Source of the DNA: Adiantum capillus-veneris
Taxonomy: Eukaryota; Streptophyta; Polypodiopsida; Polypodiales; Pteridaceae
Length of the DNA: 64,000 nt
Reading direction: 5' to 3'
Assembly (NCBI GenBank): GCA_014529385.2
Contig: CM043946.1
Span: 37,148,058-37,212,057, forward strand
The translations under genes and the position numbers were made by a program. Under the pieces are notes generated by a model. It made no database searches and was not told the origin of the DNA. It was given only the letters and a program-made list of their open reading frames with translations. Position 1 is the first letter of the stretch, and every line of letters starts with the position of its first letter. Below, piece after piece: positions 11,207-22,782 of this stretch.

Positions 11207-11598
11207 TCAAGCTTCAATAAGGTCTCGATTTGTTTGATCAAAACAAAAAGGTAGACTATTGATGAGCTCTAAGAAGGGTTGAAATTCTTCAAAGCTAAGG
11301 CGATAAACAGAAATCTCTAGAACTTCATTTCTGGATCCAAAAGAGCAACCACGTCCCAAGTGATAAATTGCACTTGCTCTACAATTCCCAACGCACAAGC
11401 GGTTTGTATAAAAACTAGATCTTCATGCTCGTCGAAGGCCGTGAGAAAGTAGCAATTGTCTAGGAGCTCCTTTCCTTCGAGTTCCACACAGTCGGAGTGA
11501 GGCAACCTTCTCACAATTTCATAAAGAACATCCTCATCAAGTCCAATCAAGTTTGCAAGATTTAAAGACTCCACTTGTGCTACAAAATTCCTGGACAA
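11207..11598 (-). pseudogene. gypsy B accessory ORF 2, F-box-like start
   Basis: 93-residue frame from 11598 (LIGLDEDVLYEIVRRLPHSD..., FIQTACALGIVEQVQF), continued after a 1 nt shift near 11320 by ISVYRLSFEEFQPFLELINSLPF and NRDLIEA to 11207. It is clearly paralogous to accessory ORF 1: shared RRLPH, FIQ..CAL..V..V.F, YRL.F.EF.P.L.LINSLPF and D.ELF/DLIEA blocks. The N-terminal stretch resembles an F-box helix pair (L..DVL.EIV.RLP). It lies between ORF 1 and gag in the same orientation. Extra ORFs upstream of gag are known in Tat/Ogre elements. Function unknown. Confidence 0.7.
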
Positions 11599-11644
11599 AA
11601 ACTGCTTAGGATTATGGTTAAATCATTCAAAAGCATAAAGAGAT

Positions 11645-12199
11645 TTACAATGTCTCTATGAACAAAGTGTCATAGAAGGTAGAGAAGGATGAGAATTTAT
11701 ACAAATTTGCAATCTTCTCTATGCTCTCTTTATTAAGACAAGCTCTGAATAGCTCTCTATCTCCTTTGTTGAAAGCGAAAGGAAGACTATTAATAAGACG
11801 CAAATGAGGGAAAAATTCACCAAATGTGAGTCTATGAAGCATGAACTCTGGCCGCAAGTTTCCTGAAGAGTCTTCCTCAATGGTGAAATGCACTCGCCAA
11901 ACGCCAAATTTCACTCTATTTACCAATCTTAGGGCACACACTAGTTGGATGAATGCGCGGTCTTCCTTAGTGCCCAACAACAAGAGGAAAATGGAATCCA
12001 CGCGTAGGACCTTCCGTCTTAACTTCACCACCCTCTTGTTATGAGGGAGACGCCTTACTACTTGCTCCTGCAACTCAATTGGTAATAGAGCTAGATCTCT
12101 AAGGATTGAACTTTCATTGCACACACATTCCCAGTTAGAACAAATGATCGTTTTTTTTTGTTTCTTGTAACAACTTGGACAAAGAAAAAAAAAACACAC
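11645..12199 (-). CDS. gypsy B accessory ORF 1, F-box-like start
   Basis: 184 residues, unbroken, first coding frame after the 5' leader. Order: Cys/Lys-rich start (CPSCYKKQKK), an F-box-like segment (residues 35-65, LALLPIELQEQVVRRLPHNK), FIQLVCALRLVNRVKFGVW (about 83-101), then HRLTFGEFFPHLRLINSLPF (122-141) and a helical end. It is paralogous to the neighbouring ORF 2, implying duplication inside the element. F-box proteins link targets to SCF ubiquitin ligases; an element could use one against host defence, but that is speculation from a weak motif. It could instead be an unrelated helical accessory protein. Confidence 0.7.
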   Translation of the reverse strand: MCFFFLCPSCYKKQKKTIICSNWECVCNESSILRDLALLPIELQEQVVRRLPHNKRVVKLRRKVLRVDSIFLLLLGTKEDRAFIQLVCALRLVNRVKFGVWRVHFTIEEDSSGNLRPEFMLHRLTFGEFFPHLRLINSLPFAFNKGDRELFRACLNKESIEKIANLYKFSSFSTFYDTLFIETL

Positions 12200-12753
12200 A
12201 CTATTTTGCCGGGCCCCACTTCATTTTAAAATAAAATGAACACATGTACATCAAAAGAAGTGTGGTAGTTGATGAGAGGTAGAATGACAGGGTTTGGTGA
12301 TGCAAGAATTTCTCCTGCTCTTTGGGCACCAAACATGAACACCATTCGTTGTTGAAAATGGATCTTTCTACTAATTGCAACGTTTATTCTAATGTGTGGA
12401 GAAAAATGAAAGGGAAAAACCTCTATTCCTAGGCCATTATCCATGGCTTATGCATGTCCTAATGCTTAAAATAACACAAAAATATAGACGTCCAAGCTAA
12501 TATCGTACCTAATGAGAGGCAAAATAAAAGGATTTACCGAAGTGTTTATCTCGGCTAACCTAAGGGGACCTAAAATTCTACGAATTACTCGCTAAAATTG
12601 CAACTTAGTACTAACAATTATGTGTACCTTTTGCCTTGCAATGGGAATGAAGGGATCATACAAATTCTCATGATTCATCCAAGCTACTTGATTATGCTAA
12701 AGGTTGAGCCTTCACAAAACATACACAAGCCTGTCCTCAGTGGGGGCACCAAT
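12200..12753 (-). other. gypsy B 5' leader
   Basis: About 550 bp between accessory ORF 1 and the 5' LTR, including the primer site. It contains a 72-codon minus-strand ORF (12226-12444) with no recognisable domain, which I do not call a gene. Otherwise untranslated leader. Confidence 0.6.
12733..12751 (-). promoter_or_regulatory. primer-binding site of gypsy B
   Basis: Minus-strand TGGTGCCCCCACTGAGGAC lies two bases after the 5' LTR, the position where a tRNA 3' end primes minus-strand synthesis. TGG at the start pairs with the CCA tail. It is not the initiator-Met sequence used by the copia elements here; I cannot name the tRNA with confidence. Confidence 0.75.
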
Positions 12754-13016
12754 TAGAGGCGGTCCGGGGCGGGCGACAAGAAGAGCAACCTCTAGACACC
12801 CTTCAAGGCTCCCGTGCTGCTCAATGGGGCTGGGGCACAACACAACACAAACCAAAACAACAAACCCACAGCCAAATCCCAACTACACAAGGGGCACCAC
12901 CTAGTTTAAGAGCGAACTAGGACGCAAAAGAGGAGAATCGTTAGAGCAACCCACAAACAAGCAAGGAATTTACACTAACCCTAACACCAATGGAACACTC
13001 TCACACACTAAAACAC

Positions 13017-13065
<49 letters not shown>

Positions 13066-15433
13066 TGCTCGGCTTGCTTTGAAATGTATCGGCAATGATC
13101 AAGCAAACACAACTATATATTTAAGAAAGAGAGAGAAAGGGAGAGGGGGTGCTTGTTGCATTAATACCTTCTTACAAATCTGTCATGACAAATCAAAGTG
13201 AGATTAGTATTTGTTCAACATAGCTTGCGTAAATTTCACCACAACACATCACAAGAAAAGCCACCCCAATCACTGTCTTAAGGCCAGGGGAGTCCTCTCC
13301 ACCCTGTCGCCCTCTTACAGTATGTGGGATTTATGGCTAGATTGATAACAACACCAGAGACAAGCTATCAAGAACTTAACAAAAAACACCAAGACACTTA
13401 CGCATCATTGTTGTCCATTACTTCACGTTGGAAGGGAAGTATCCAAGCTTAGTCCAAATCCACCCTCCTTGATTCAGCAAATGTTGGGCTTACACTAGTA
13501 GGAGAAATGATAGATTTCCTACTCTCAATTGAATGATCACTCTCTCTCTTACAATGGCATAGAGTTCCCTTGCTAATCCCCTATTACAACACATGCACAT
13601 GCATAAGACAATGAGCTTCCACTCAAGAGCTCCTTCTAGAGAGGTTGAGCTTTGCTTCTCAAGCTATAGCAAAGTGCTCTTGCTTATGGCTCCCCTTTTG
13701 TGCTAGCTACACCCTCCTTTTATAGCAATTTTGAAGGCTAGGGTTACTCCTCTAACCATGGTTGGGTTAGATTTTCAGCAATTTATCTAATTTCTTTTGC
13801 TTGGAATTATCAAGAAGTTGGTGGGGAAAGAGAGGAGAGAGAAATGGAGGTGATAGGACTTTTCATAGTGGGTTAGTGTTAGTAGAGTTAGTATTAATTT
13901 ACAAATGGAATTGGATATTTACAATGGGATTATCCATGTAGGATACAAATAAGGAAGAAAAACTCTTAAGAGGTAAGAAAAGGTGGATTTCTTACAAGGT
14001 TGATGCTCCAAGTGTCTTGAGTAGGGCCAATTTTGACGCCTGTTGACGGTCCACTAGCTTTGACAGTACATTTTTTCTCCACTCTTGACCTTCCTTGAGA
14101 GACAAGGTAATTGAAGCTGAGTAATCAACCACCATGATGCTGTCTTTTAAGAGAAGAGGCTGAATTTTGTGGTTTTTTTAATAGATATGGGTAAATTGGA
14201 GGAGGAAAAATGAGACTAGGTGGTCAATTTTTGAATGGAATTGTGTGTGGGAGGTATGAGTTCACCATGGTTTCTCTTATTTTTCAAGGTTGAGGAGAAG
14301 GTGAGTAGGGTGCAGAGAGGAGTGGTGAGAGAGGTGGGGATGATGAGTGGAGAAGTGTGTGTGAAAGAGGAAAATGATAAAGTGGAAGAGAGAGTGTGGC
14401 TGCATAGCATGGGAAAACTAGGGTCCACTAATAAAATCATAGCTCACAACTCGTAGCTCAAACAAATATGAAAAACATTGAGGCAAAAGTTCAGCCCACG
14501 AGCTACAACTTTTGTTTGTATCACCTTTTCAAATTCGGAGAGCAAGTGAACTTTAAAAATTCAGCAAAATCGACCGTTTTTTTCCACTGCACAAGGTCCT
14601 TGTGGGGTCCTTCTTTGGATGATTCTTTTGAATACCTCCAAGAGTGAGCCCTCCATAGTGTATGTATGCATGCCAACTACCCTTGACCTTATTTGGTAGG
14701 TCTACAATTGAAGATATTGTTGAGATTATGATATAAGTGAATAGTACAACTAAGAAAATCAAATATTGAGGGGTCTAAAAAATATGTACATGTCAAATAT
14801 AAATAATATAAGTGGAAAAAATATAAAGGGGTCAAAAGAAATCTCTCTCATTATGAGGCTACCATAAAAAGATAAATATTTTTGGTGTTCTAATTTTTTA
14901 GAAAAAAAAACAAAATAGATGTAGGAAGGGAAAAATCACAATAGTGAAAAAATATACACATAAATAAAACTAGTTTTTTTGGATTTTTGTTGGGGTGGAG
15001 TTACATCAAATATAAGAGAAGCTTACATGAAAATATTTCTATATGGAATAAAGATTATGAAAAATGGTAAGAAAAATTGTGGTAATGGTGAGGCAATGTA
15101 CAGAGCATAAATAACACACACCTAGGTAGAAATATTAAAATAAATACCAAAATAATTATGAAAAAATATTTTATTTAGGCCCTATATACAAAGAAATATT
15201 TACATACGCATGGGCCATAATATACTTATATTTTTTTTATTTTTTATTTTTTTGGCTCGACTAGCCCAATGACTAGCTAATTGAGGGTTTTTTAAGAAGA
15301 TATGGGAAAAGTCCCGTGACTCACGCACGCCTATGTACAGTGAAATGGTAGGGATAGCCACAATGTTTGGGTGATTTTGGTAGGGTGAGGTAACTCACTA
15401 TGGCAATTATAAAGAGCCGAAAAACGGCTATCA
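12754..15433 (-). repeat. gypsy B 5' LTR
   Basis: 2680 bp partner of 3125-5795. The outer end at 15433 adjoins CTAG (15434-15437), matching CTAG at 3121-3124. It contains a GA tract (13017-13062) slightly longer than in the 3' LTR and a minus-strand TATAAAAGG box near 13720, the likely promoter for the element. Confidence 0.93.
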
Positions 15434-17293
15434 CTAGGTGTGTAGGCATTTGTAAAAATGTTTTTGTGGAGGCCTTTGGCATTAAGAAGGCAGTGGATTT
15501 CTATGTCATGTCTACCAAAGGAAATGGTTACCCATTTATCCTAGGGAGACCATGGCTAATGAAAATGCGAGCTTTGCAGGCTTGGGAGAGTGGAAAGCTA
15601 ATTTGCAGGAATGACAATCATAAGAAGGTTGTCTTCGACATGAAGGAGCAACGCCAAGAGGAGCTCCATGAAGAATCATCTTAAAGTGAGACGGAGGAAG
15701 GCTAGACGGATAGCACTTCAAAAGAAGAAAGTAGCAGCAGCATTACTGAAGAGGAGTCTTCCATTGAAGTCATGGGGGTAAGGTTTAATCCAAACAACCA
15801 AGAGACCTCTTGCCCAGGTTTGGAAGAGGTAGGTTCCCAAGAGAACCAAAATGTGCAAGATGAAGGAATGCTAGAAGGTATGTTGTCTACAACACTTACA
15901 AAGGACGAAAAAGAGGAGTTCAAATGTGTGCTAAGGAAATTTCCTAGGCTTTTTGCTAAAGACTACACCGATGTGCGTGGAGTAGATGTTGTTCAGCACA
16001 AGATTGAGTTGAAGCTAGACGCCACACCTAAGGCTCAAAAGCTACGAAGGCTAGGAGTCATTAAGGAGCAGACTCTACTCAAGGAGGTAAGAAAGCTTCT
16101 AGCAACAGGTTTCATTTATCCAGTGGAGAATTCAGAGTGGGTCACTCTCGTTGTTGTCACTCCTAAGAAAAACGGCAAGTGGAGGGTGTGTGTGGATTAT
16201 CGTCCACTCAATGAGGCAACAAAAAGAGATCAATTTGCCCTCCCATTTCAGGATGAGATACTAAATGAGGTAGCTAGTCATGAGAAGTACATTGTGTGTG
16301 ATGGCTACTCGGGTTACTTTCAAATAGGTATCACATTGGAAGATTAGTTGAAAACAACCTTCATCACTCCTTGGGGTTGTTATGCTTTTAGAGTCATGCC
16401 ATTTGGACTGATAAATGCTCCTGCAACTTTCCAATGCTTAATGAACATGGTGCTTCAAGCATCATTTGGAGAGTCCATTAGGGTTTTTATTGATGATTTT
16501 TACATTTATATCTGAAAATCATTGCATCTACAAAGGGTAGAAGAAGGTTTAAAGAAGCTCTACGACATGGCAGGTCAACTCATCCCGGACAAGTGCCACA
16601 TAGGTGAGGATGAAGTGATCTTGCTTGGTCACAAGGTTTCCTATAAAGGTATTGAGGTGGATCCAGCAAATACAAAAGATCTCATTGAGCTACCATCACC
16701 AAAGAGTCTTAAGGAGGTCATCTCATTCATTCAAAAGGTGAAGTATATGTCACGCTTTATTCACTTAACCTCGGATTTACTTCACCCTTTACAAAAGTTG
16801 ACACAACAAGTAGAATTTGCATGGTCTGATGATCTTGAAGAGTATTTTTGTAATATTAAAGTCATTTTGTCAGAGCTACCACTCATGCTTCCTTGTTGGG
16901 AGTACATATTCTTTGTTAGCTCTAGTGTTGGAAAGGAAACGATTGGTGCAGTTTTATTACAACAAGATCCCCACAGTACCAGGATGCGACCCATCTACTT
17001 TGCTAGTAGGGTCATGAATGCTTTGGAGAGAGGCTACACGGAGGCAGAACTCATGATGCTTTCTCTCATGTTTGCGGTGAGAAAGTTTAGATCCTACTTG
17101 CTACCAAAACCTTTTGTAATTCTCATTGCAGAAATTTGTTTCCTTGGGTGTCATTTCAAATGAATCGTAGCACTAGGATCTCAAAGTGGATTATGGAATT
17201 GCAAGAGTTCCAATACTCTTTCCAGGTAGAAGATAGTGTGCATGAACAATTGGCAGGGATCCTTACTTATAGGGTACATGAGAAGGAGATTAA
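15434..17293 (+). pseudogene. gypsy A protease end, RT and first RNase H-like domain
   Basis: Resumes gypsy A after gypsy B: CVGICKNVFVEAFGIKKAVDF, acidic linker, RT (WRVCVDYRPLNEATK; FIDDF near 16490) and the degenerate RNase H (FFVSSSVGKETIGAVLLQQD). In-frame stops occur near 15682, 16345 (Gln to TAG, B reads EDQLKTT) and 16514 (TGA). A frame disturbance follows FVILIAEICF near 17130. It ends at the TTAA (17290-17293) used by TTAA element 2. It shows that RT and RNase H were originally one frame. Confidence 0.9.
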
Positions 17294-18622
17294 CACTAGG
17301 TTGGTAACCTAACAGGACATAAAAGTGTCCTTTCATGGTTTTAAAAAAAACCTCCAAAACCATAGTAGATCCACTCATTTTGTAAAATCCTTTCATGAGG
17401 TTATAGTTCAAGGCCTACTACACATGGAAAAAATTCGAGACTTGTAAAATTTCTCATATTTTGGTCACACCAAGCCTCCAAAGTTGATGGACCAGTACAT
17501 TTTCATCAAAACAGTCATTTCTTATGTTTTTTTGTATAAAAGTAAGATTAGGGATTTTTGTAGTACTTGAGATATATTCCCTAGTTAACTTCAATGGGTG
17601 GTGATCAGAACATAGGATTGCTTCTCACTCACTATTTTTTGTTTTGCCAAAAGAAATAGGTACAAAAAAGTTGATTTTTTACCATTCTGCAAACCTATCA
17701 TCAATGTTTCTATAGCCACGCTGAATACAAATAATATATGCATGTTTTCTTAGTTTCCTATTGTCCTTTAGGTTCATAAGGAGCCATGGAGCATGTCAAA
17801 AGAATAATAAATCTCTTACCAAGGGGAATCTTGGGGACAAAGATAAAGTGCTAAATACAGCAAACATGAAAAAACTGGGTTCAACATTATGAGTTGTAGA
17901 ATCCAAGAGAAACTATTGAATATCTAGCCAAATTTGATCCTTATGACTAGATATGGTTACTACCTACAAAATGCATATAGTTATCACAAGAAACTAGCAA
18001 TATTGCACTTGATATACTAGAATGTTTCGTTTTCTTCTATAATAGAAAAAGTCAACCATCGTTGTGTACTATGCAAAATAGGGTATTAGGTGCCCCAAAA
18101 CTCAAGGAATATTAGATTTATGTTACAATATGGGACATAGAAAATCAAAACTACATTTGGATGTCATGAAAGCCACCAAAAAAATCATAGAAGAGCTAAA
18201 ATTGGCTAAAAAACAGGATTTGACAATTTTTGTAATTTGGTCATAACTTACAACTTTAACATTTATTTCTCCCTAGAAGCATCAGGACATGTTGAGGACT
18301 ACTAATGATAGTTCTCTAGCATTATAGACCTCACAAACATGAATTCTAGAGTGGTATAGTTGCAAAAAGTTGAAAAAAGCCAAAAACAGGACCTGTTTTT
18401 TCACAGAGTTTAGGTTGTGAAATGTTGTGCAAGGACAAGGTTAAAGATGGAATTGATATTCCAAAAAAATGTCGAGTTTTTTTCAGCTCATGAGACAACT
18501 TTCTAGATAGATAGAACCTCAAAATACATTTTGAAACTCTTGACATAATTCAAGGAAAATGGTCACTTAACAGGACATAAAAGTGTCCTAGGACATAAAA
18601 ATGTCCCATTACCAACCTAGTG
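17294..18622 (+). mobile_element. non-autonomous TTAA-flanked TIR element 2
   Basis: 1329 bp relative of 1351-2624, same orientation, with the same perfect CACTAGGTTGGTAA inverted termini. TTAA at 17290-17293 and 18623-18626 flanks it exactly; the uninterrupted site in gypsy B (near 7755) reads GAGATTAAGGTGCC, so TTAA was duplicated. It carries an extra segment of about 50 bp near 17805-17865 and a duplicated GGACATAAAA-GTGTCC motif at its right end. No transposase ORF. Confidence 0.88.
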
Positions 18623-19956
18623 TTAAGGTGCCTGAAGTAAAGACCCTACCATTGCCACCACCTAAAAGTATTCCTAATGATTTTACATTGTTCTTTGATG
18701 GAGCTTTTCGACGAGCCACAGGAAAAGCAGGGGGAGGGCTAGTGTTGCTCAACCCAAGTGGGGAGGTGGTCATGAAAGAGAAGGTCAATCTACCAGGTTC
18801 AACTAGCAACAATGAAGCAGAATACGACACACTACTTCATGGTTTAAAGATATGCATTGGCCAAGGTATACAACGTCTCATGGTAAAAGGGGATGCACTT
18901 CTCATTGTGAAGCAAATTTTAGGCATTTGGGCATGCAAGAATGAAAACCTAAGGATAAAAGTTCATGCCATTCGTAGGTTGTTAAATCAATTTGAAGAAG
19001 TGCAACTATATCATATCCCTAGGAAACAAAATTAAGATGTAGATTTACTTGCACAAAAAACAGTTGCATGTGTTGAGAAAGAAGTGCAGGTCATCATGGT
19101 GGCAACTACTGTGAAGCAACCAAGATACCAGGGATTGGAGTCATTTACTCCCATTATTGGCTACATTTTGGAGGGTGAGTTTCCACAAGACTTCACGAAG
19201 GCTCAGAAGAGGAGACTCATGAAGAAGGAAAGCGCATATCTCTTCCTAGAAGGATTTCTCTACCAAAGAGGGAAAAACAAGACAAAGTTGTGGGATGACT
19301 TCTTGGATGGTGCCTTGTGGGTGTATCGAACCACATATAGGGAAGCCACGGAGTTCACACCATTTCACTTGGTCTATGGTCAAGAGGCTTTACAACCAAT
19401 TGAGCTCAACATTCCAACAATGCGACTTCATGGCAAAGCAGCACAAGATGATCAAGAAGCATGGATGGACCGACTTCTTAACTTAGCTGAGCTTGAGTGG
19501 AAAAGAGAAGCAGCATATGAGTGCTACAAGAGGAAACATAGCCGGGGGAAGGAGAAGCTTGACAAGAAACTAAAGGACAAAGGCATCAATGAAGGAGATC
19601 TTGTGCTAAGGTATGACAATCGACTCGATAATCGTTTTGATGCCAAATTTGAAACTAGATGGTAGGGGCCATACATAGTCAAGAAGGCTTTCAATTCAAG
19701 TTACTATCAACTTATGGACTTGAATGGTAAAGAGCACTCCAGGAAGGTAAACGGGTATCGCTTGAAGCCTTATTTGAGTCGCCTTCTACCAAAGGATCTA
19801 CCAAAGATCTGTCAAAGGGCAGCTGTCTCATGTAAGTATTGCTAGATGAAGCATGAGTGTAACTCGAGCCAAAATGCCGAGGGGCTAAACAATGAAGATC
19901 TTGTCAACGACTCTGAAGTACTCTCTTTGGAAAACATGCTTTATGATGGTACATGA
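18623..19956 (+). pseudogene. gypsy A archaeal-type RNase H and integrase remnant
   Basis: Resumes with VPEVKTLPLPPPKSIP and the second RNase H (FTLFFDGAF, NNEAEYDTLLHGL, KGDALLIVKQI). After FLYQRG (near 19273) it jumps directly to KNKTKLWDDFLDGALW, removing the integrase zinc-binding module and the whole DDE core, several hundred bp compared with B. The C-terminal region to YLSRLLPKDLPKICQ remains with stops (19034, 19663 and 19844). It cannot integrate. Confidence 0.9.
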
Positions 19957-20565
19957 ATATACCAACATCCTGGGGGAGGGCTAATGATAGCCGTTTTTTG
20001 GCTATTATAAATTGTCATAGTGAGCTACCTCACCCTACCAAAATCACCCAAACATTGTGGCTATCCCTACCATTTCACTGTACATAGGCATGTGTGAGTT
20101 AGGGGACTTTCCCTATATTTTCTTCAAAACCCTCAATTAGCTAGTCACCGGGCTAGTTGAGCCAAAAAAATAAAAAAAAATGTATATTGTGGCCTCTTTG
20201 TGTGTAAATATTTCATTGTATATAGGGCCTAAATATAAGGATTTTTCATAATTATTTTGGTATTTATTTAAATATTTATACTTAGGTGTGTGTTATTTAC
20301 GCTATAGGCATTGACTCACCATTACCACAATTTTTCTTACCATACTCTTTATTCCATAAAGAGATAATTTCATGCAAGCTTCTCTTATTTTTGGTGTAAC
20401 TCCATCCCAACAAAAATCCAAAAAAACTAGTTTTATTTATATGTATATTTTTTCACTATTGTGATTTTTTTCCTTCCTATATCTATTCTCTATTACTCTC
20501 ATAAATTAGAACACCAAAAATATTCATCTTTTTATGGTAGACTTATAATGAGAGAGATTTATTTA

Positions 20566-20683
20566 GACCCCTTTATATTTTTTCCACCTATATTATTTAT
20601 ATTTGACATGTACATATTTTTCTAGACCCCTTTATATTTTTTCCACCTATATCATTTATATTTGACATGTACATATTTTTCTA
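20566..20683 (+). repeat. 59 bp direct tandem duplication in gypsy A LTR
   Basis: Two adjacent units each starting GACCCCTTTATATTTTTTCC and ending TACATATTTTTCTA. Gypsy B LTRs have a single version. Confidence 0.85.
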
Positions 20684-22424
20684 GACCCCTCAATATTTGA
20701 TTTCCTTAGTTGTACTATTCATTTATATCATGATCTGAACAATATCTTCAATTATAGACCTACCAAATAAGGTCAAGGGTATGTGGCATGCATGCATGCA
20801 CTATGGGGGGCTCACTCTTGGAGGTATTCAAAAGAATCATCCAAAGAAGGACCTCACAAGGACTTTGTGCAGTGGAGAAAACCAGTCGGTTTTGTTGAAT
20901 TTTTAAAGATCACATGCTCTCCGAATTTGAAAAGGTGATACTAACAAAAGTTGTAGCTCGTGGGCTGAACTCTTACCTCAAATTGTTTCATAGTTTTTTG
21001 AGCTACGAGCTTTGAGCTATGATTTTATTGGTGGACCCCAGCTTGCCCATGCTATGCAGCCACACTCCCTCTTCCACTTTATCATTTTCCTCTTTCACAC
21101 ACACACTTGTCCACTCATCATCCCCACCTCTCTTACCACTCCTCTCTGCACCCTACTCACCTTCTTCTCAATCTTGAAGAATAAGAGAAACCATGGTGAA
21201 CTCATGTCTCCTACACACACTTCCATTACAAAATTGACCATCTAGTCTTATTTTTCCTCATCCATATAACCCATATCTATCAATAAAAATCAAAAAATCC
21301 AGCCTCTTCTCTTGAAAGACAGGATCATGGTGATTGATTACTCATATTCAATTACCTTGGCTCCCAAGGAAGTTCAAAAGTGAATAAAAAACGTATCGTC
21401 AAAGCTAGTAGACCGTCAACAAGCGTCAAATACCCTACTCAAGACACTTGGAGCATCAACATTGTAATAAATCCATATTTTCTTACCTATTAAGAGTTTT
21501 TTCTTCCTTATTTGTATCCTGCATGGATACTCCCATTGTAAATATCCAATTCCATTTGTAAATCAAATAAAATACTAACTCTACTAATTTACTAACACTA
21601 ACCTAGTATGAAAAGTCCTACCACCTCCACTTCTCTTCTCTCTCTTTTCTTCATCTATCCTCACCAACTTCTTGATAATTCCAAGCAAAAGAAATTAGAT
21701 AAGTGCAAAAAATCTAACCCAACCATGGTTAGAGGAGTAACCCTAGCCCTCAAAATTGCTATAAAAGGTGGGTGTAGCTAGCACAAAAGGGGGAGCCATA
21801 AGCAAGAGCACTATGCTATAGCTTGAGAAGCGAAGCTCAACCTCTCTAGAAGGAGCTCTTGAGTGGAAGCTCATTGTCTTATGCATATGCATGTGTTGTA
21901 TTAGGGGTGATTAGCAAGGGAACTCTATGCCATTGTTAGAGAGAGTGATCATTCAATTGAGAGTAGGAAATCCATCATTTCTCTTACTAGTGTAAGCCCA
22001 ACATTTGCTGAATCAAGGAGGGTGGATTTGGAGTAAGCTTGGATACTTTGTCTCTCTCCCAACGTGAAGTAATGGACACCAATGATGTGCAAGTGTCTTG
22101 GTGTTTTTTTTAAGTTCTTGATAGCTTGTCTCTGGGTGTTGTCATCAATTTAGCCATAAATCCCACATATTGTAAGAGGGCGACAGGGTGGAGAGGACTC
22201 CCCTGGCCTTAAGACAGTGATTGGGGTGGATTTTCTTGTGATGTGATGTGTTGTGGTGTAATTTACTCAAGCTATGTTGAACAAATACTAATCTCACTTT
22301 CATTGGTCATGACAGATTTGTAAGAAGGTATTAGTGCAACAAGCACCCCCTCCCCCTTCCCTCTTTTTCTTACATATATAATTGTGTTTGCTTGATCACT
22401 GCCGATACATTTCAAAGCAGCCCG

Positions 22425-22428
<4 letters not shown>

Positions 22429-22471
<43 letters not shown>

Positions 22472-22486
22472 CCTCTCTCTCTACGT
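22429..22486. repeat. CT microsatellite in gypsy A LTR
   Basis: Interrupted (CT)n near the LTR end; the same position in gypsy B LTRs carries GA tracts at 3387-3422 and 13017-13062 (complement orientation). Confidence 0.9.
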
Positions 22487-22656
22487 GTCCTAGTTCGCAT
22501 CCAAAACTAGGTGGTGCCCCAAATTTGTGTAGGGTTAGGTTGCGGGTTTGTGTGTGTGTCTGCTGTTTTTTCCAACCCCAACCCAATTGAGCAGCACGGG
22601 AGCCTAGAAGGGTGCTAAGAGGCCACTCTTCTTGTTTCCCGCCCCGGACTGCCTTA

Positions 22657-22782
22657 GCGCGTTGGGAAGGTGGTTGAATTATTTTTGTTTTGGGTGTTTT
22701 GCTCATAGTGTAATAGCTGTTTAAACTTGGTTTTCTATTCGTTGCTCAAAAACTACAATTGCTAAATATTGTTGATTCGAGT
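22657..22782. other. flank between gypsy A and methyltransferase pseudogene
   Basis: About 125 bp with no recognised feature. Gypsy A's target-site duplication cannot be tested because its left end is outside the window. Confidence 0.4.

Larger units (their letters stand above)
3125..15433 (-). mobile_element. Ty3/gypsy retrotransposon B, Tat lineage, complete with two LTRs
   Basis: 12.3 kb element on the minus strand with long LTRs (12754-15433 at its 5' side, 3125-5795 at its 3' side), a primer site, two accessory ORFs, gag, protease, RT, two RNase H-like domains and integrase. A classical degenerate gypsy RNase H followed by a second archaeal-type RNase H places it in the Tat lineage. It sits head-to-head inside gypsy A of the same family, with a 4 bp duplication CTAG (3121-3124, 15434-15437). 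The LTR termini read TG...TA rather than TG...CA. Two pol frameshifts make it defective. Confidence 0.93.
1035..22656 (+). mobile_element. Ty3/gypsy retrotransposon A (Tat type), nested and decayed
   Basis: An old gypsy element in plus orientation whose pieces are separated by four insertions: copia 1a at its left, TTAA element 1 (1351-2624), gypsy B (3125-15433) and TTAA element 2 (17294-18622). The pieces line up in order with gypsy B: gag zinc-knuckle region, protease, RT, first RNase H-like domain, archaeal-type RNase H, integrase C-terminus, polypurine tract, 3' LTR. The 5' LTR and most of gag are left of the window. Many stops and a large integrase deletion show it is dead. Its right flank (22657 on) is not retroelement sequence. 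Confidence 0.9.
19986..22656 (+). repeat. gypsy A 3' LTR
   Basis: 2671 bp, starting TGATAGCCG after the polypurine tract and ending GCCCCGGACTGCCTTA, diverged from the gypsy B LTRs. It contains a TATAAAAGG box near 21760, a CT tract (22429-22486) and a 59 bp internal duplication. The visible divergence from B fits an older insertion. Confidence 0.88.

Noticed and set aside
3125-15433. Chromodomain at the gypsy B integrase C-terminus
   Set aside because: The C-terminal tail after WQGPYIVKKVF shows no chromodomain-like aromatic cage; it fits non-chromodomain Tat elements.
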